Origin: Gemmatimonadota bacterium
GTDB lineage: Bacteria; Gemmatimonadota; Gemmatimonadetes; Gemmatimonadales; Gemmatimonadaceae
Assembly (NCBI GenBank): GCA_016874035.1
Contig: VGVM01000001.1
Location: 1 to 64,000 of the forward strand
Length of the DNA: 64,000 nucleotides
Direction: 5' to 3'
Position 1 is the first letter of the stretch; the number at the start of each line of letters is the position of its first letter. Below are positions 23,891-31,747 of the stretch, in pieces. The notes beneath the pieces were generated by a model. The model was not told the origin of the DNA. It searched no databases and saw only the letters and a program-made list of their open reading frames with translations. Made by a program: the position numbers and the translations under genes.

Positions 23891-25650
23891 GGGATGATCA
23901 CCACTGGGTTCATGACACTGACTGCTGCCGTCAGGTCTGCCAGCGTGGCGGAAACCAGCTGGTTGACGGTCAGTACTATTTGGTTGCCGACGCCACGCTG
24001 GTTCACGCGGCACCGGAGAATCACGAGGGGAATGACTCCGGAGGCCGGTGTGCTCCCTGCCCATGTGACGCGCAACTGGTCGCCAAGCACATCGCCGCGA
24101 TTCAAGATCATATTTGGCTGGAGGGCATTGAATCCGGTGACCGTGAACGGCGAATACGGGAAGGAACTCGCGCCTGGCCATGAGACCTCGAAGTCCCCCG
24201 CCATCACCGATTGCCCGTCGCGCAGTTCCAACTGCACGACGATGGAGAACGTGTCCACGACCGCGAGCCGGTAGGTATCCAGCCCTGTGCGGAGGACCGG
24301 GCCCGTCGTTCCGCTCGGCACATGGATCAGGACGGAGTCGGCCACCGCAGTCGCGAACGGTGATTGCGCAACCACAAAGGTCCGCCCGGGGCGAACGCCC
24401 GTGACCACCCCGGAGGTCGAAACGCGTGCGCGGGTGGAATCGCGCACGACCCAACGCACTCCCGTCGAGGCAATTGTGCCGCCCGAGGCATTGGTTGCGA
24501 GCGTCGTCATCTGCGCTGAGGCCGATTGGTTGCCGAGCGCAAGCGCGCGGCGCAACGAATCGCTGGCGGAGGTAGACGCAGTAATGCGTGCGGGGCGCAG
24601 GGACGCATCCGGCAGTGTGGTCGCGACGCTGCGCGACGTCACCGGCTGGAGGCCCTGAGCGGAGAATGTCACGGTTCGCGACGATGCCGCGCCGTAGAAG
24701 GTGAGTCCGCTGAACGATGCCCTCCCATCTGCATCGGTGGTCGCCGTGTTCCCGCCGAGTGCGTCTAGTTCACCGGCAATCGTCGCCGTCACCAGGGTTC
24801 CGCTTCCTGCAGCGGCGTTGCCGACGCTGTCGGCCATCGCCACGACGGGGGTCGGAGCGATCACGGTGCCCAGCGTAGCCGCACCGGGCAGGTCCGTGGC
24901 CATTGTCAGTGCCACGGGCAGTCCGCCGAGCAGCGTCAACGGCACTGTGACTGGTTGGGCAATTGAGTCAGCGGCGAAGCTCAACGTTCGGCTTCCGGCG
25001 CGGCCCGCGATACGAAGCCCGGTAAACGTCGCAACGCCGAACTGGTCTGTTGCCAGCGCAGGCGGATCGGCGTTCGGGATGCTCAACCGCGTAATGCCGG
25101 TTCCACCGCTGACCTGCGCTGTCACGCGGCGTCCCGCGATCGGCGAAGCGTTTCCGAAGCGATCCCGCAGCTGCACCGTGACATTGGACGTCAACGCGAC
25201 ACCGCTGCGAAACGTCGGCGGTGGCGCGGCGGACAGCTGGAGTGCCGCCGGGGCGTCGGCCGTCGCGGTGACGGCATACTGCGTGCTGACACCCGCGCTG
25301 GAGATCGTAAGCGTGTTGGGTCCGGTCGCGGTGCCGAGCGTCCAGCCCGTGCATCGGGCGCGACCGCTGCCATCAGTGGTGGTCGAGGGCGTGCCGATGG
25401 AGCCCCCATTATCCGCAGTGCACGTGACCGCGAGGCCGGGAACGGCCCGATTTCCACTGGCAAGGAAGGTGGCTTCGAATGGCCCTGCCAGGGTCGACGC
25501 CACGGTGGCGGTGCGCGGGGCCGTCGATGGCTCCGCTCGGGCCGTGGTCGCCACCAATGGCTCACTCGGCACGCCGCCACCACCGCCGCAACCCAAGGCG
25601 GCCAGCAGCGTCAGGAGCCCAAGGCGTACGACTGGAGGTTGTGAACTCAT
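23887..25650 (-). CDS. Ig-repeat lipoprotein ending in a cohesin-like domain
   Basis: About 587 residues. A lipoprotein signal (MSSQPPVVRLGLLTLLAALGCGGGG) precedes four or so Big-type Ig domains (NRAVPGLAVTCTADNGG...TDGSGRARCTGW; VTVQLRDRFGNASPIAGRRVTAQVSGG; PVVAMADSVGNAAAGSGTLVTATIAG; GVRWVVRDSTRARVSTSGVVTGVRPG). The last 130 residues read like a cohesin: DTFSIVVQLELRDGQSVMAGDFEVSWPG...LNRGDVLGDQLRVTWAGS...GVIPLVILRCRVNQRGVGNQIVLTVNQL...VSVMNPVVI. This architecture, a surface anchor, a stalk and then a cohesin, is that of a scaffoldin-like anchor for dockerin proteins. ATG 25671 is an alternative start seven residues earlier. First gene of the operon. Confidence 0.78.
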   Translation of the reverse strand: MSSQPPVVRLGLLTLLAALGCGGGGGVPSEPLVATTARAEPSTAPRTATVASTLAGPFEATFLASGNRAVPGLAVTCTADNGGSIGTPSTTTDGSGRARCTGWTLGTATGPNTLTISSAGVSTQYAVTATADAPAALQLSAAPPPTFRSGVALTSNVTVQLRDRFGNASPIAGRRVTAQVSGGTGITRLSIPNADPPALATDQFGVATFTGLRIAGRAGSRTLSFAADSIAQPVTVPLTLLGGLPVALTMATDLPGAATLGTVIAPTPVVAMADSVGNAAAGSGTLVTATIAGELDALGGNTATTDADGRASFSGLTFYGAASSRTVTFSAQGLQPVTSRSVATTLPDASLRPARITASTSASDSLRRALALGNQSASAQMTTLATNASGGTIASTGVRWVVRDSTRARVSTSGVVTGVRPGRTFVVAQSPFATAVADSVLIHVPSGTTGPVLRTGLDTYRLAVVDTFSIVVQLELRDGQSVMAGDFEVSWPGASSFPYSPFTVTGFNALQPNMILNRGDVLGDQLRVTWAGSTPASGVIPLVILRCRVNQRGVGNQIVLTVNQLVSATLADLTAAVSVMNPVVIIP

Positions 25651-25733
25651 CCGATGCGAAAATTCGCTCATGCCAGCGCGATCCGCCAGCGGCGATGGGG
25701 TGACGGTGACGCCCAGTCGGAAGGCGATCGCCG

Positions 25734-25861
25734 TCAGAACGCCTCGCCCAGCGCCACGTACAGCCCGCCGCCATTCTTGCCCCGGGCGTAGTCAATCCGA
25801 ATCGAGAGTCGGTCGGCCGGCTGCAGTGCGTAGCGGATTCCGCCGCCCGCGCTGGGCGGCG
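25734..25861 (-). pseudogene. 3' remnant of an Omp85/BamA-type outer-membrane barrel gene
   Basis: The minus frame ends PPSAGGGIRYALQPADRLSIRIDYARGKNGGGLYVALGEAF, the final two barrel strands and terminal Phe of Omp85-superfamily surface antigens (typical form: a G-G-G-x-R-Y strand, R-x-D-Y-A, then a last strand ending in F). Only about 40 residues remain. Upstream of PPSAGGG the homology stops abruptly at about 25860, where a plus-strand RND-pump fragment begins. The long ORF called by the track through to 26333 is read-through into that fragment's antisense. Confidence 0.65.
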
Positions 25862-26337
25862 TGATGGGTGCGTTCTGGGCGACCGGCGCGGCGTTCACGC
25901 GCGAGGCGGCGGTGGGCGTGATCCTCGTGATCGGGCTGGCCGTGAGCCACAGCGTGCTGCTGGTGGATGCCGCGCTCGAGCGGCGCCGACGCCGGGGGTA
26001 TGCGGCCGGAAGAATGGCCGGGCTCCGAGGGCTGACGGGTGCGGAAGTGCTCCGGGCCGCGCTGGACCGTTCGGGCATGATCGTCCTGGTGACGTTGACC
26101 ACCCTGGCCTCCCTGCTGCCACTGGCCTGGGGGACGTCGGCGACGACCCTTTTCGGGGCGATCGCGTTGGCGACGGCCGGGGGGACCATTGCCGGGATCC
26201 TTGGGGCGATGTTCGTGCTCCCGGCCCTGATCATGGCCTGGGGGCGGGGGAGGCGGACCGCGGGGCCCCTCCCGCCGGGCCCGGCCGGTGCTCGACTGGC
26301 GCCCGTCCCGGTAACTGACGTAAGTTCAACCACTTAA
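25862..26337 (+). pseudogene. 3' remnant of an RND efflux transporter gene
   Basis: The plus frame opens directly in the membrane domain: MGAFWATGAAFTREAAVGVILVIGLAVSHSVLLVDAALERRR, then LRAALDRSGMIVLVTLTTLASLLPLAWG and GAIALATAGGTIAGILGAMFVLPALIMAW. These are the last three or four helices of AcrB/CusA-type pumps, corresponding to about the final 140 of over 1000 residues, with a normal C-terminal stop. The 5' nine tenths are missing. The fragment is probably not a functional protein. Confidence 0.75.
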
Positions 26338-26406
26338 AGGTTGTGCCCCGTCCGCCGGCGCCTGCCGGTTCGCGGGACAGAGGTTGCAGGACGTCCGCCG
26401 GCCCAG

Positions 26407-27450
26407 ATGACCGCGATTCCCACCACCGCACCCACCGCCTCCAAGGGACAGCCGCAGGCCAGCGCGCAACCGCTGGTCGGGCTAGACGCAATTCGGAAAG
26501 CGGCGGGCGTCCTGCGCGGTGTCGCGTTTCGCACTCCGCTGCTTCGGTCGTTTGAGCTCGAGGAGCTCACCGGCTTCCCGGTGTACCTCAAGCCGGAGAT
26601 GCTGCAGCGCGGCGGCGCGTTCAAGTTCCGAGGCGCGTACAACTTTGTCGCCGGGCTGACGGACGACGAGCGCATTCGCGGGCTGGTGGCGCCATCGTCC
26701 GGCAATCACGGCCAGGCGGTCGCGCTCGCGGCGAAGATCTTCCGCGTGAAGGCGACCATCGTCATGCCGACCACGGCGCCCCGCGCGAAAGTCGCCGGCG
26801 CTGAGCGGTTGGGCGCGCGCGTACTGTTCGAAGGCACGACGACCGCCGAGCGAATGGCGAAGGCGATGGAGATCGTCGAGGCGGAGGGTGCGACTCTCGT
26901 TCCGCCGTACGACAACGCAGCGATCATTGCGGGGCAGGGCACTGCCGGCCTCGAAATCGCCGAGGACATGGCGGCCGCCGGGATCAACCGCTATGCGGTC
27001 GCGGTGCAGGTTGGAGGCGGCGGACTCTCCGCGGGTGTGTCAGCGGCGGTCAAGCTGGCCACGCCGGGCGCACGGGTGATCGGCGTAGAGCCCGCAGGCT
27101 CGCCCAAGCTCTCGCGCGCGCGCGAGGCGGGTGAACCCGTGACAATCCCCGCGAACCCGCACGGGCTCGCCGATGGCTTGCTTGCCGTGCGCGTGGGGAA
27201 CGTCACGTTCGCGCACCATCGTGCGTTCGTGGACGCGGTCGTGACCGTGCCGGACGCCGACCTGCCGCCAGCGGTGCGCTTTCTGCTCGACCGTCACAAG
27301 CTGGTCGCCGAGCCAAGTGGCGCGATCACGGTGGCCGCGCTGCAAACGGGCGCGATCAAGGCGGACCTGCCGATCGTGTGCCTGCTTTCCGGCGGCAACA
27401 TCGAGTTCGACGGACTGACGCAGTTGTTCGAAGCAGGAGCGCGCAGCTGA
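26407..27450 (+). CDS. Threonine/serine dehydratase (fold-type II PLP enzyme)
   Basis: 347 residues. It deaminates threonine to 2-oxobutyrate or serine to pyruvate. The PLP lysine is in GGAFKFRGAYNFV, followed by the conserved SSGNHGQAVALAAKI loop, the Gly-rich phosphate-binding loop VQVGGGGLSAGVSAA and the C-terminal LLSGGNIE. There is no C-terminal ACT regulatory domain, so it is a catabolic-type or generic dehydratase rather than the feedback-regulated IlvA. ATG 26407 (MTAIPTTAPTASKG) is chosen because the track's earlier start lies in the tail of the RND remnant region. It overlaps the next start by one base (TGATG). Confidence 0.9.
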   Translation: MTAIPTTAPTASKGQPQASAQPLVGLDAIRKAAGVLRGVAFRTPLLRSFELEELTGFPVYLKPEMLQRGGAFKFRGAYNFVAGLTDDERIRGLVAPSSGNHGQAVALAAKIFRVKATIVMPTTAPRAKVAGAERLGARVLFEGTTTAERMAKAMEIVEAEGATLVPPYDNAAIIAGQGTAGLEIAEDMAAAGINRYAVAVQVGGGGLSAGVSAAVKLATPGARVIGVEPAGSPKLSRAREAGEPVTIPANPHGLADGLLAVRVGNVTFAHHRAFVDAVVTVPDADLPPAVRFLLDRHKLVAEPSGAITVAALQTGAIKADLPIVCLLSGGNIEFDGLTQLFEAGARS

Positions 27451-28928
27451 TGGGCGCGTCGAACGCACGCATCCTGATCGCCGACGACGACCCGAGTATC
27501 CTCGAGTCGTTGTCCGGCGTGCTCCGCGACTCGGGGTTCGACGTCGCGGCCGGCGACGGCCGTGATTCGCTGCTGCGGGAACTTGGAAGGACGACCCCGG
27601 ACCTGCTGCTGCTCGATGTGATCATGCCGGGCGCGGACGGCGTTCAGGTGTTGCAGGAACTCAAGGAAGACGCGCGCTGGCGCGACATCCCAGTACTGAT
27701 GGTCTCATCGCTGTCGCCGGACGAGATGACGGAGAAGACCTTCGGGCTCGGCGCGGCGGATTTCATCCGGAAGCCGTTCCGTCCGCGCGAGCTGCTCGCC
27801 CGCGTGCATGCGCAGCTGCGCATGCACCGCGCGCTGATGCAGACGCGGAATGCGTTGCGATTCGCGGAAGACGAGCTCAAGCGGGCGCGCGAGGACGCGG
27901 AGAGCCGCAAGAAGGTGGTGGACATCCTCCATGAGGTCACCGGCGACCTCGCGAGCGACGAGATCTACCACCTCCTGGCTCGCCGCGTGGCGCGTGCGCT
28001 GAACCTGTCGCGCTGCTCGGTGATCCTGGCGAAGGCGGGGGACAAGACGGGAATCGTGGCTACGGCGTTCGATGACCCGGCGCTCCGGCATATCGAGATT
28101 CACCTCGATCGCTATCCGGAAATCACGGCGGCGCTCGAGTCGGGGAACCCCGTGCTGGTCGAAGACCTGCAGAGCAGTCCGCTGCACGCGAACATCCGGA
28201 CGGAGTGGAAGACGAAGGGCGTGCAGGTGCCCATCCGCTCGGTCATCGTGCTTCCGTTCTCGCTCAACGATGGCGAGCAGGCGGGCGTGTTCTTCCTCCG
28301 GCGCATGGCCACCGAACCGGCGCTGACGCCCGAGGACGTGGATTTCGCGGACACGGTGGTCAAGGCGGCGGTCGCGGCGATCGTGCGCGCGCAGCTGCTC
28401 GAGAACACCCGCGCCGAGAACACGCGGCTGGAAGTCCTCGCGCACACCGACCCGCTGACGCAGACGCTGAACCGGCGCGCGCTGACGGTGCGATTGGTGT
28501 CCGAAATGGACCGTGCGCGGCGTTACAACGCGATCATCTCGATGCTGATGGTGGACCTCGATCACTTCAAGAAGGTGAACGACTCGAAGGGCCACCTGGT
28601 CGGCGACGACCTGCTGCGCGAGATCGCGCACTTGCTGACGGATTCCGTCCGTAGCGTGGACTTTGTCGCGCGCTATGGCGGCGAGGAGTTCGTGGTCGTC
28701 CTGCCTGAAACGAACCAAGTGGGTGCCGTGAAGTTTGCCGAACGTCTGCGCGAGCGGATCGAGGCGATGCAGTTCGTGCAGGCGCACGGCGGGGCGCGCG
28801 TCACGGCGAGTATCGGGGTGGCCAGCTATCCGACGTCCGAAGTGCACACTGTGGATGATCTCTTTGCCCGCGCCGACGAGGCGCTCTACCGCGCCAAGGC
28901 CGAAGGGCGCAACCGGGTTTGCCAATGA
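27450..28928 (+). CDS. Response regulator with GAF and GGDEF (diguanylate cyclase) domains
   Basis: 492 residues. REC domain at about 6-125, with acidic pocket IADDDPS, phospho-acceptor Asp56 in LLLLDVIMPG and Lys in FIRKPF. A coiled linker leads into a GAF domain at about 150-320, then a GGDEF domain at about 330-492 with active-site RYGGEEF. The inhibitory I-site RxxD is present (RSVDFVARYGGEEF), so c-di-GMP feedback is expected. Output is synthesis of the second messenger c-di-GMP in the cytoplasm under control of an unknown histidine kinase. The stop overlaps the kinase start by four bases, so a two-component/c-di-GMP signal and a Ser/Thr kinase are made together. Confidence 0.93.
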   Translation: MGASNARILIADDDPSILESLSGVLRDSGFDVAAGDGRDSLLRELGRTTPDLLLLDVIMPGADGVQVLQELKEDARWRDIPVLMVSSLSPDEMTEKTFGLGAADFIRKPFRPRELLARVHAQLRMHRALMQTRNALRFAEDELKRAREDAESRKKVVDILHEVTGDLASDEIYHLLARRVARALNLSRCSVILAKAGDKTGIVATAFDDPALRHIEIHLDRYPEITAALESGNPVLVEDLQSSPLHANIRTEWKTKGVQVPIRSVIVLPFSLNDGEQAGVFFLRRMATEPALTPEDVDFADTVVKAAVAAIVRAQLLENTRAENTRLEVLAHTDPLTQTLNRRALTVRLVSEMDRARRYNAIISMLMVDLDHFKKVNDSKGHLVGDDLLREIAHLLTDSVRSVDFVARYGGEEFVVVLPETNQVGAVKFAERLRERIEAMQFVQAHGGARVTASIGVASYPTSEVHTVDDLFARADEALYRAKAEGRNRVCQ

Positions 28929-30022
28929 GTACGCGTTGCCCGACCTGCGGGTCGCTCTACGCTGATGACGCGAAGTTCTGCACGAAGGACGGCGGTCGGC
29001 TCCTGCCGCACGGCGCCGCGACTCCGGTCACGCCGTCGCCGGTCGGCGGTGGCGAACCGCGGGCCACCACGCCGCGCATGGGTGGTCCGACGCCGGGCCC
29101 GGGCAAGGCCGTCATCAACCACGCGAACATGGCCGGCCAGGTGCTCGATGGCCGCTACGCGATCGTGAAGAAGGTGGGCGAAGGCGGCATGAGCTACGTG
29201 TACCTCGCGCATGACGTGAGCTCGAACCAGCGCTACGCCATCAAGATCCTCTCGCCCGCGCTCTCGAGGGACGAGAACTCGATGGCCCGGTTGCGCCGCG
29301 AGGCGTCGCTGGGCATCCGGCTGGCGCACCCCAACGTGTGCAACATCGTCCGGCTCGGGGAAACCGAGGATGGGCTCGTGTACGTGGTGATGCCGTTCGT
29401 CGAGGGCGAGATCCTGGCCGATCGCAATCACCGGATGGGCGTGATTCCGCTCGCGGCCACCGTCGAGTTCATCGTGCAGATCTGCGAGGGGCTGAACGTC
29501 GCGCACGAGCTCAAGATCGTGCACCGCGACCTGAAGCCCGAGAACATCATGGTGTGCAAGCGGGGGGATGGCACGGAGTACGCCGTGGTGATGGACTTCG
29601 GGCTGGCGAAGGAGCGCAAGGCGGGCGGTGAGCTCGAGAAGCTCACCGCGACGGGCATCATCCTCGGCACGCCCGAGTTCATGAGTCCCGAGCAGCTGCG
29701 CGGCAAGCCGCTCGATCCGCGCACGGACATCTACTCGGTGGCGCTGATGATGTACGAGATGCTCACCGGGAAGCTGCCGTTCGAGGGTCGCACGCAGCAG
29801 GAGATGATGATCGCGCGCTTGCGGAACGACCCCATCCCGCTGCGCCAGCGACGGCCGGGCATGGAGTTCCCCGAGGCGATCGAGAAGGTCCTGCTCAAGG
29901 GAATGGCGCGGAACGCGGATGATCGTCACACGACGACGCTGGAGTTCGCCGCGGACCTCAAGGGCGCGATGGCGGGCGGCGGGGGCGGCGGTGGCGTGCT
30001 CGGGCGGATGCTCGGGCGGTAG
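28925..30022 (+). CDS. Zinc-ribbon Ser/Thr protein kinase
   Basis: 365 residues. The N-terminus MSTRCPTCGSLYADDAKFCTKDG is a zinc-ribbon-like module (CPTC...FC) of a type often seen before bacterial Hanks kinases. After a Pro/Gly linker the kinase domain starts at about residue 75: glycine loop VGEGGMSYVYLA, ATP Lys YAIKIL, catalytic loop VHRDLKPENIM, DFGLAKE, and GTPEFMSPEQ. All catalytic residues are present, so it should be active. There is no membrane helix or extracellular sensor; the tail is a short Gly-rich stretch (GGGGGGGVLGRMLGR). Start at ATG 28925 inside the previous stop. Confidence 0.92.
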   Translation: MSTRCPTCGSLYADDAKFCTKDGGRLLPHGAATPVTPSPVGGGEPRATTPRMGGPTPGPGKAVINHANMAGQVLDGRYAIVKKVGEGGMSYVYLAHDVSSNQRYAIKILSPALSRDENSMARLRREASLGIRLAHPNVCNIVRLGETEDGLVYVVMPFVEGEILADRNHRMGVIPLAATVEFIVQICEGLNVAHELKIVHRDLKPENIMVCKRGDGTEYAVVMDFGLAKERKAGGELEKLTATGIILGTPEFMSPEQLRGKPLDPRTDIYSVALMMYEMLTGKLPFEGRTQQEMMIARLRNDPIPLRQRRPGMEFPEAIEKVLLKGMARNADDRHTTTLEFAADLKGAMAGGGGGGGVLGRMLGR

Positions 30023-30025
30023 GAA

Positions 30026-31747
30026 GTGCTACGGCGAGTGATGGGTGATGGGTGGTCGGTGGTCGGTCGTGGTGACACCTTCACCGAACACCGAAGACTG
30101 ACCACTTACGTCTCGCGATTGTTGCTCCTCGCCCTCGGCTGGACCTCGCCCGCCACCAGCCAGTCGGCGCGGCCGATCGACATCCTCGAGTACCACTTCC
30201 AGCTCACGCTCCCCGAGGCGGGGAGCACGATTGACGGTCAGGCGCAGATCAGCCTCCGCCGCCTCGCGCGCGGCGGCGCCGCGGACACGCTTCGGCTCGA
30301 CCTGCTGGACCTGACCGTCAAGTCGGTGCGCGTGGGGACGCGCGACGCGGACTTCTCGCACGCGAACGGCGTGATCCGGATTCCGCTTGGCCCGGGCGGG
30401 CCCGATTCGATCGGCGTGACGGTCAGCTACACAGGCGCGGTGAAGGACGGGTTGATCGTCTCGACCGACAGCGCCAAGCGGTGGATGGCGTTCGGCGACA
30501 ACTGGCCGAACCGCGCGCGGCACTGGCTTCCGACGGTCGACCATCCGTCCGACAAGGCGATCGTGACGTGGCGCGTGCTGGCGCCGGCGGACCGCAAGGT
30601 TGTCGCCAACGGCCGGCTGGTGGAAGAAGCGCCTGTGGCGGAGCGGGAGGACCCTGACGGCCACGCGGGCGCGGCTGTCCCGATGCGCTTGACGACGTGG
30701 CGCGAGTCGAATCCGATCCCGACGTACCTGATGGTGATCGCGGCAGCGCCGCTCGTTGAGTTCCCGCTCGGCAACACCGCCTGTGGCTACGGCCCCAACC
30801 GCGGCTGCGTGCCACAGATGGTGTACACACTGCCGGAGCAGCGGCGCATCCTGCCCGGCGCATTCGCCGAAGCGGATTCCGTCGTGACGTTCCTTGGGCG
30901 CACGTTTGGGCCGTTCGGCTATGAGAAGCTTGCGCACCTGCAGAGTTCGACACGCTACGGCGGCATGGAGAACGCGGGCGCGATCTTCTATGCGGACCGG
31001 CTGTTCCGGACCAGCGGCGTGAGCTACGGCCTGCTCGCGCACGAGACGGTGCACCAGTGGTTCGGCGACATGGTGACCGCTCGCGAGTGGTCGCACGTGT
31101 GGCTTTCGGAGGGTTGGGCGACCTACGGCGCGGCGATGTACACGCAGCATTCCCGGGGTGACTCGGCGTTTCGCGCGCAGATGGCGGGCATCCGGAGCCA
31201 GATCCTGAATGCGCCCGTGGTGGCGAGCCGGCCCGTGATCGACACGGTCGAGACGACGCTGACGGCACTGCTCAACACGAACAGCTACCAGAAAGGCGGG
31301 TTCGTCCTGCACATGCTGCGCGAGGAAATCGGCAACGCCGCGTTCCTGCAGGGCGCACGGATCTACCAGGATCGCCATCGCCACGGGACCGCGCTCACGA
31401 ATGACCTGCGGTCAGCGATGGAGCTCGCCGCGGCGAAATCGCTCGCACCGTTCTTCACGCAGTGGCTCACGCGCCCGGGGTTCCCGGAGATCGAGACGCA
31501 GTGGAGGCATGACGCGGCGACCGGCCGCTTCACGCTGACCGTGACGCAGTCCGGCCGGTTCGGGCTGTTCACGTTTCCGCTGACCGTCGAGTTTGCCGAC
31601 GCCACCGGTGCGCCGCATCGTTCCCGCCTGGTCGTGCCGGCCCAACGCGAGAGCGTCTTTACGTTGAGCGCGGGCCTGCGCGCCGCGCCAACGCGCATGC
31701 GTGTGGATCCCGACGTGCAGCTGCTCGCGCGAATCACGGAGAAGTGA
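30026..31747 (+). CDS. Secreted M1-family aminopeptidase
   Basis: About 570 residues. Zinc aminopeptidase of the M1 (gluzincin) family: exopeptidase motif GGMENAGAI, zinc motif LLAHETVHQWFGDMVTAREWSHVWLSEGWATY (HExxH with Glu 18 residues on), and the Tyr-containing NSYQKGGFVLHMLR. A short secretion signal (RLLLLALGWTSPATSQ) suggests it acts in the periplasm or outside. The start is uncertain: every in-frame candidate (GTG 30026, ATG 30041, TTG near 30119) lies in or next to the heptamer array at 30039-30108, whose translation would give an odd N-terminus, so TTG initiation at the hydrophobic segment is plausible. Family length is normally larger; the C-terminal helical domain is short. Confidence 0.87.
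   Translation: MLRRVMGDGWSVVGRGDTFTEHRRLTTYVSRLLLLALGWTSPATSQSARPIDILEYHFQLTLPEAGSTIDGQAQISLRRLARGGAADTLRLDLLDLTVKSVRVGTRDADFSHANGVIRIPLGPGGPDSIGVTVSYTGAVKDGLIVSTDSAKRWMAFGDNWPNRARHWLPTVDHPSDKAIVTWRVLAPADRKVVANGRLVEEAPVAEREDPDGHAGAAVPMRLTTWRESNPIPTYLMVIAAAPLVEFPLGNTACGYGPNRGCVPQMVYTLPEQRRILPGAFAEADSVVTFLGRTFGPFGYEKLAHLQSSTRYGGMENAGAIFYADRLFRTSGVSYGLLAHETVHQWFGDMVTAREWSHVWLSEGWATYGAAMYTQHSRGDSAFRAQMAGIRSQILNAPVVASRPVIDTVETTLTALLNTNSYQKGGFVLHMLREEIGNAAFLQGARIYQDRHRHGTALTNDLRSAMELAAAKSLAPFFTQWLTRPGFPEIETQWRHDAATGRFTLTVTQSGRFGLFTFPLTVEFADATGAPHRSRLVVPAQRESVFTLSAGLRAAPTRMRVDPDVQLLARITEK
30039..30108. repeat. Second heptamer-period palindromic array
   Basis: Ten in-phase 7-base units: TGATGGG twice, TGGTCGG twice, TCGTGGT, GACACCT, TCACCGA, ACACCGA, AGACTGA, CCACTTA. 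As at 10736, five purine/T-rich units are followed by five units that approximate their reverse complement, so the array can fold. The length (70 bases) equals that of the first array, but the unit sequence differs. It lies between the kinase stop and the signal peptide of the M1 peptidase, and may be transcribed as its leader. Confidence 0.85.

Noticed and set aside
25734-26333. A 199-residue minus-strand ORF across the Omp85/RND joint
   Set aside because: Only its last 40 residues have protein character; the rest is antisense of the RND remnant.
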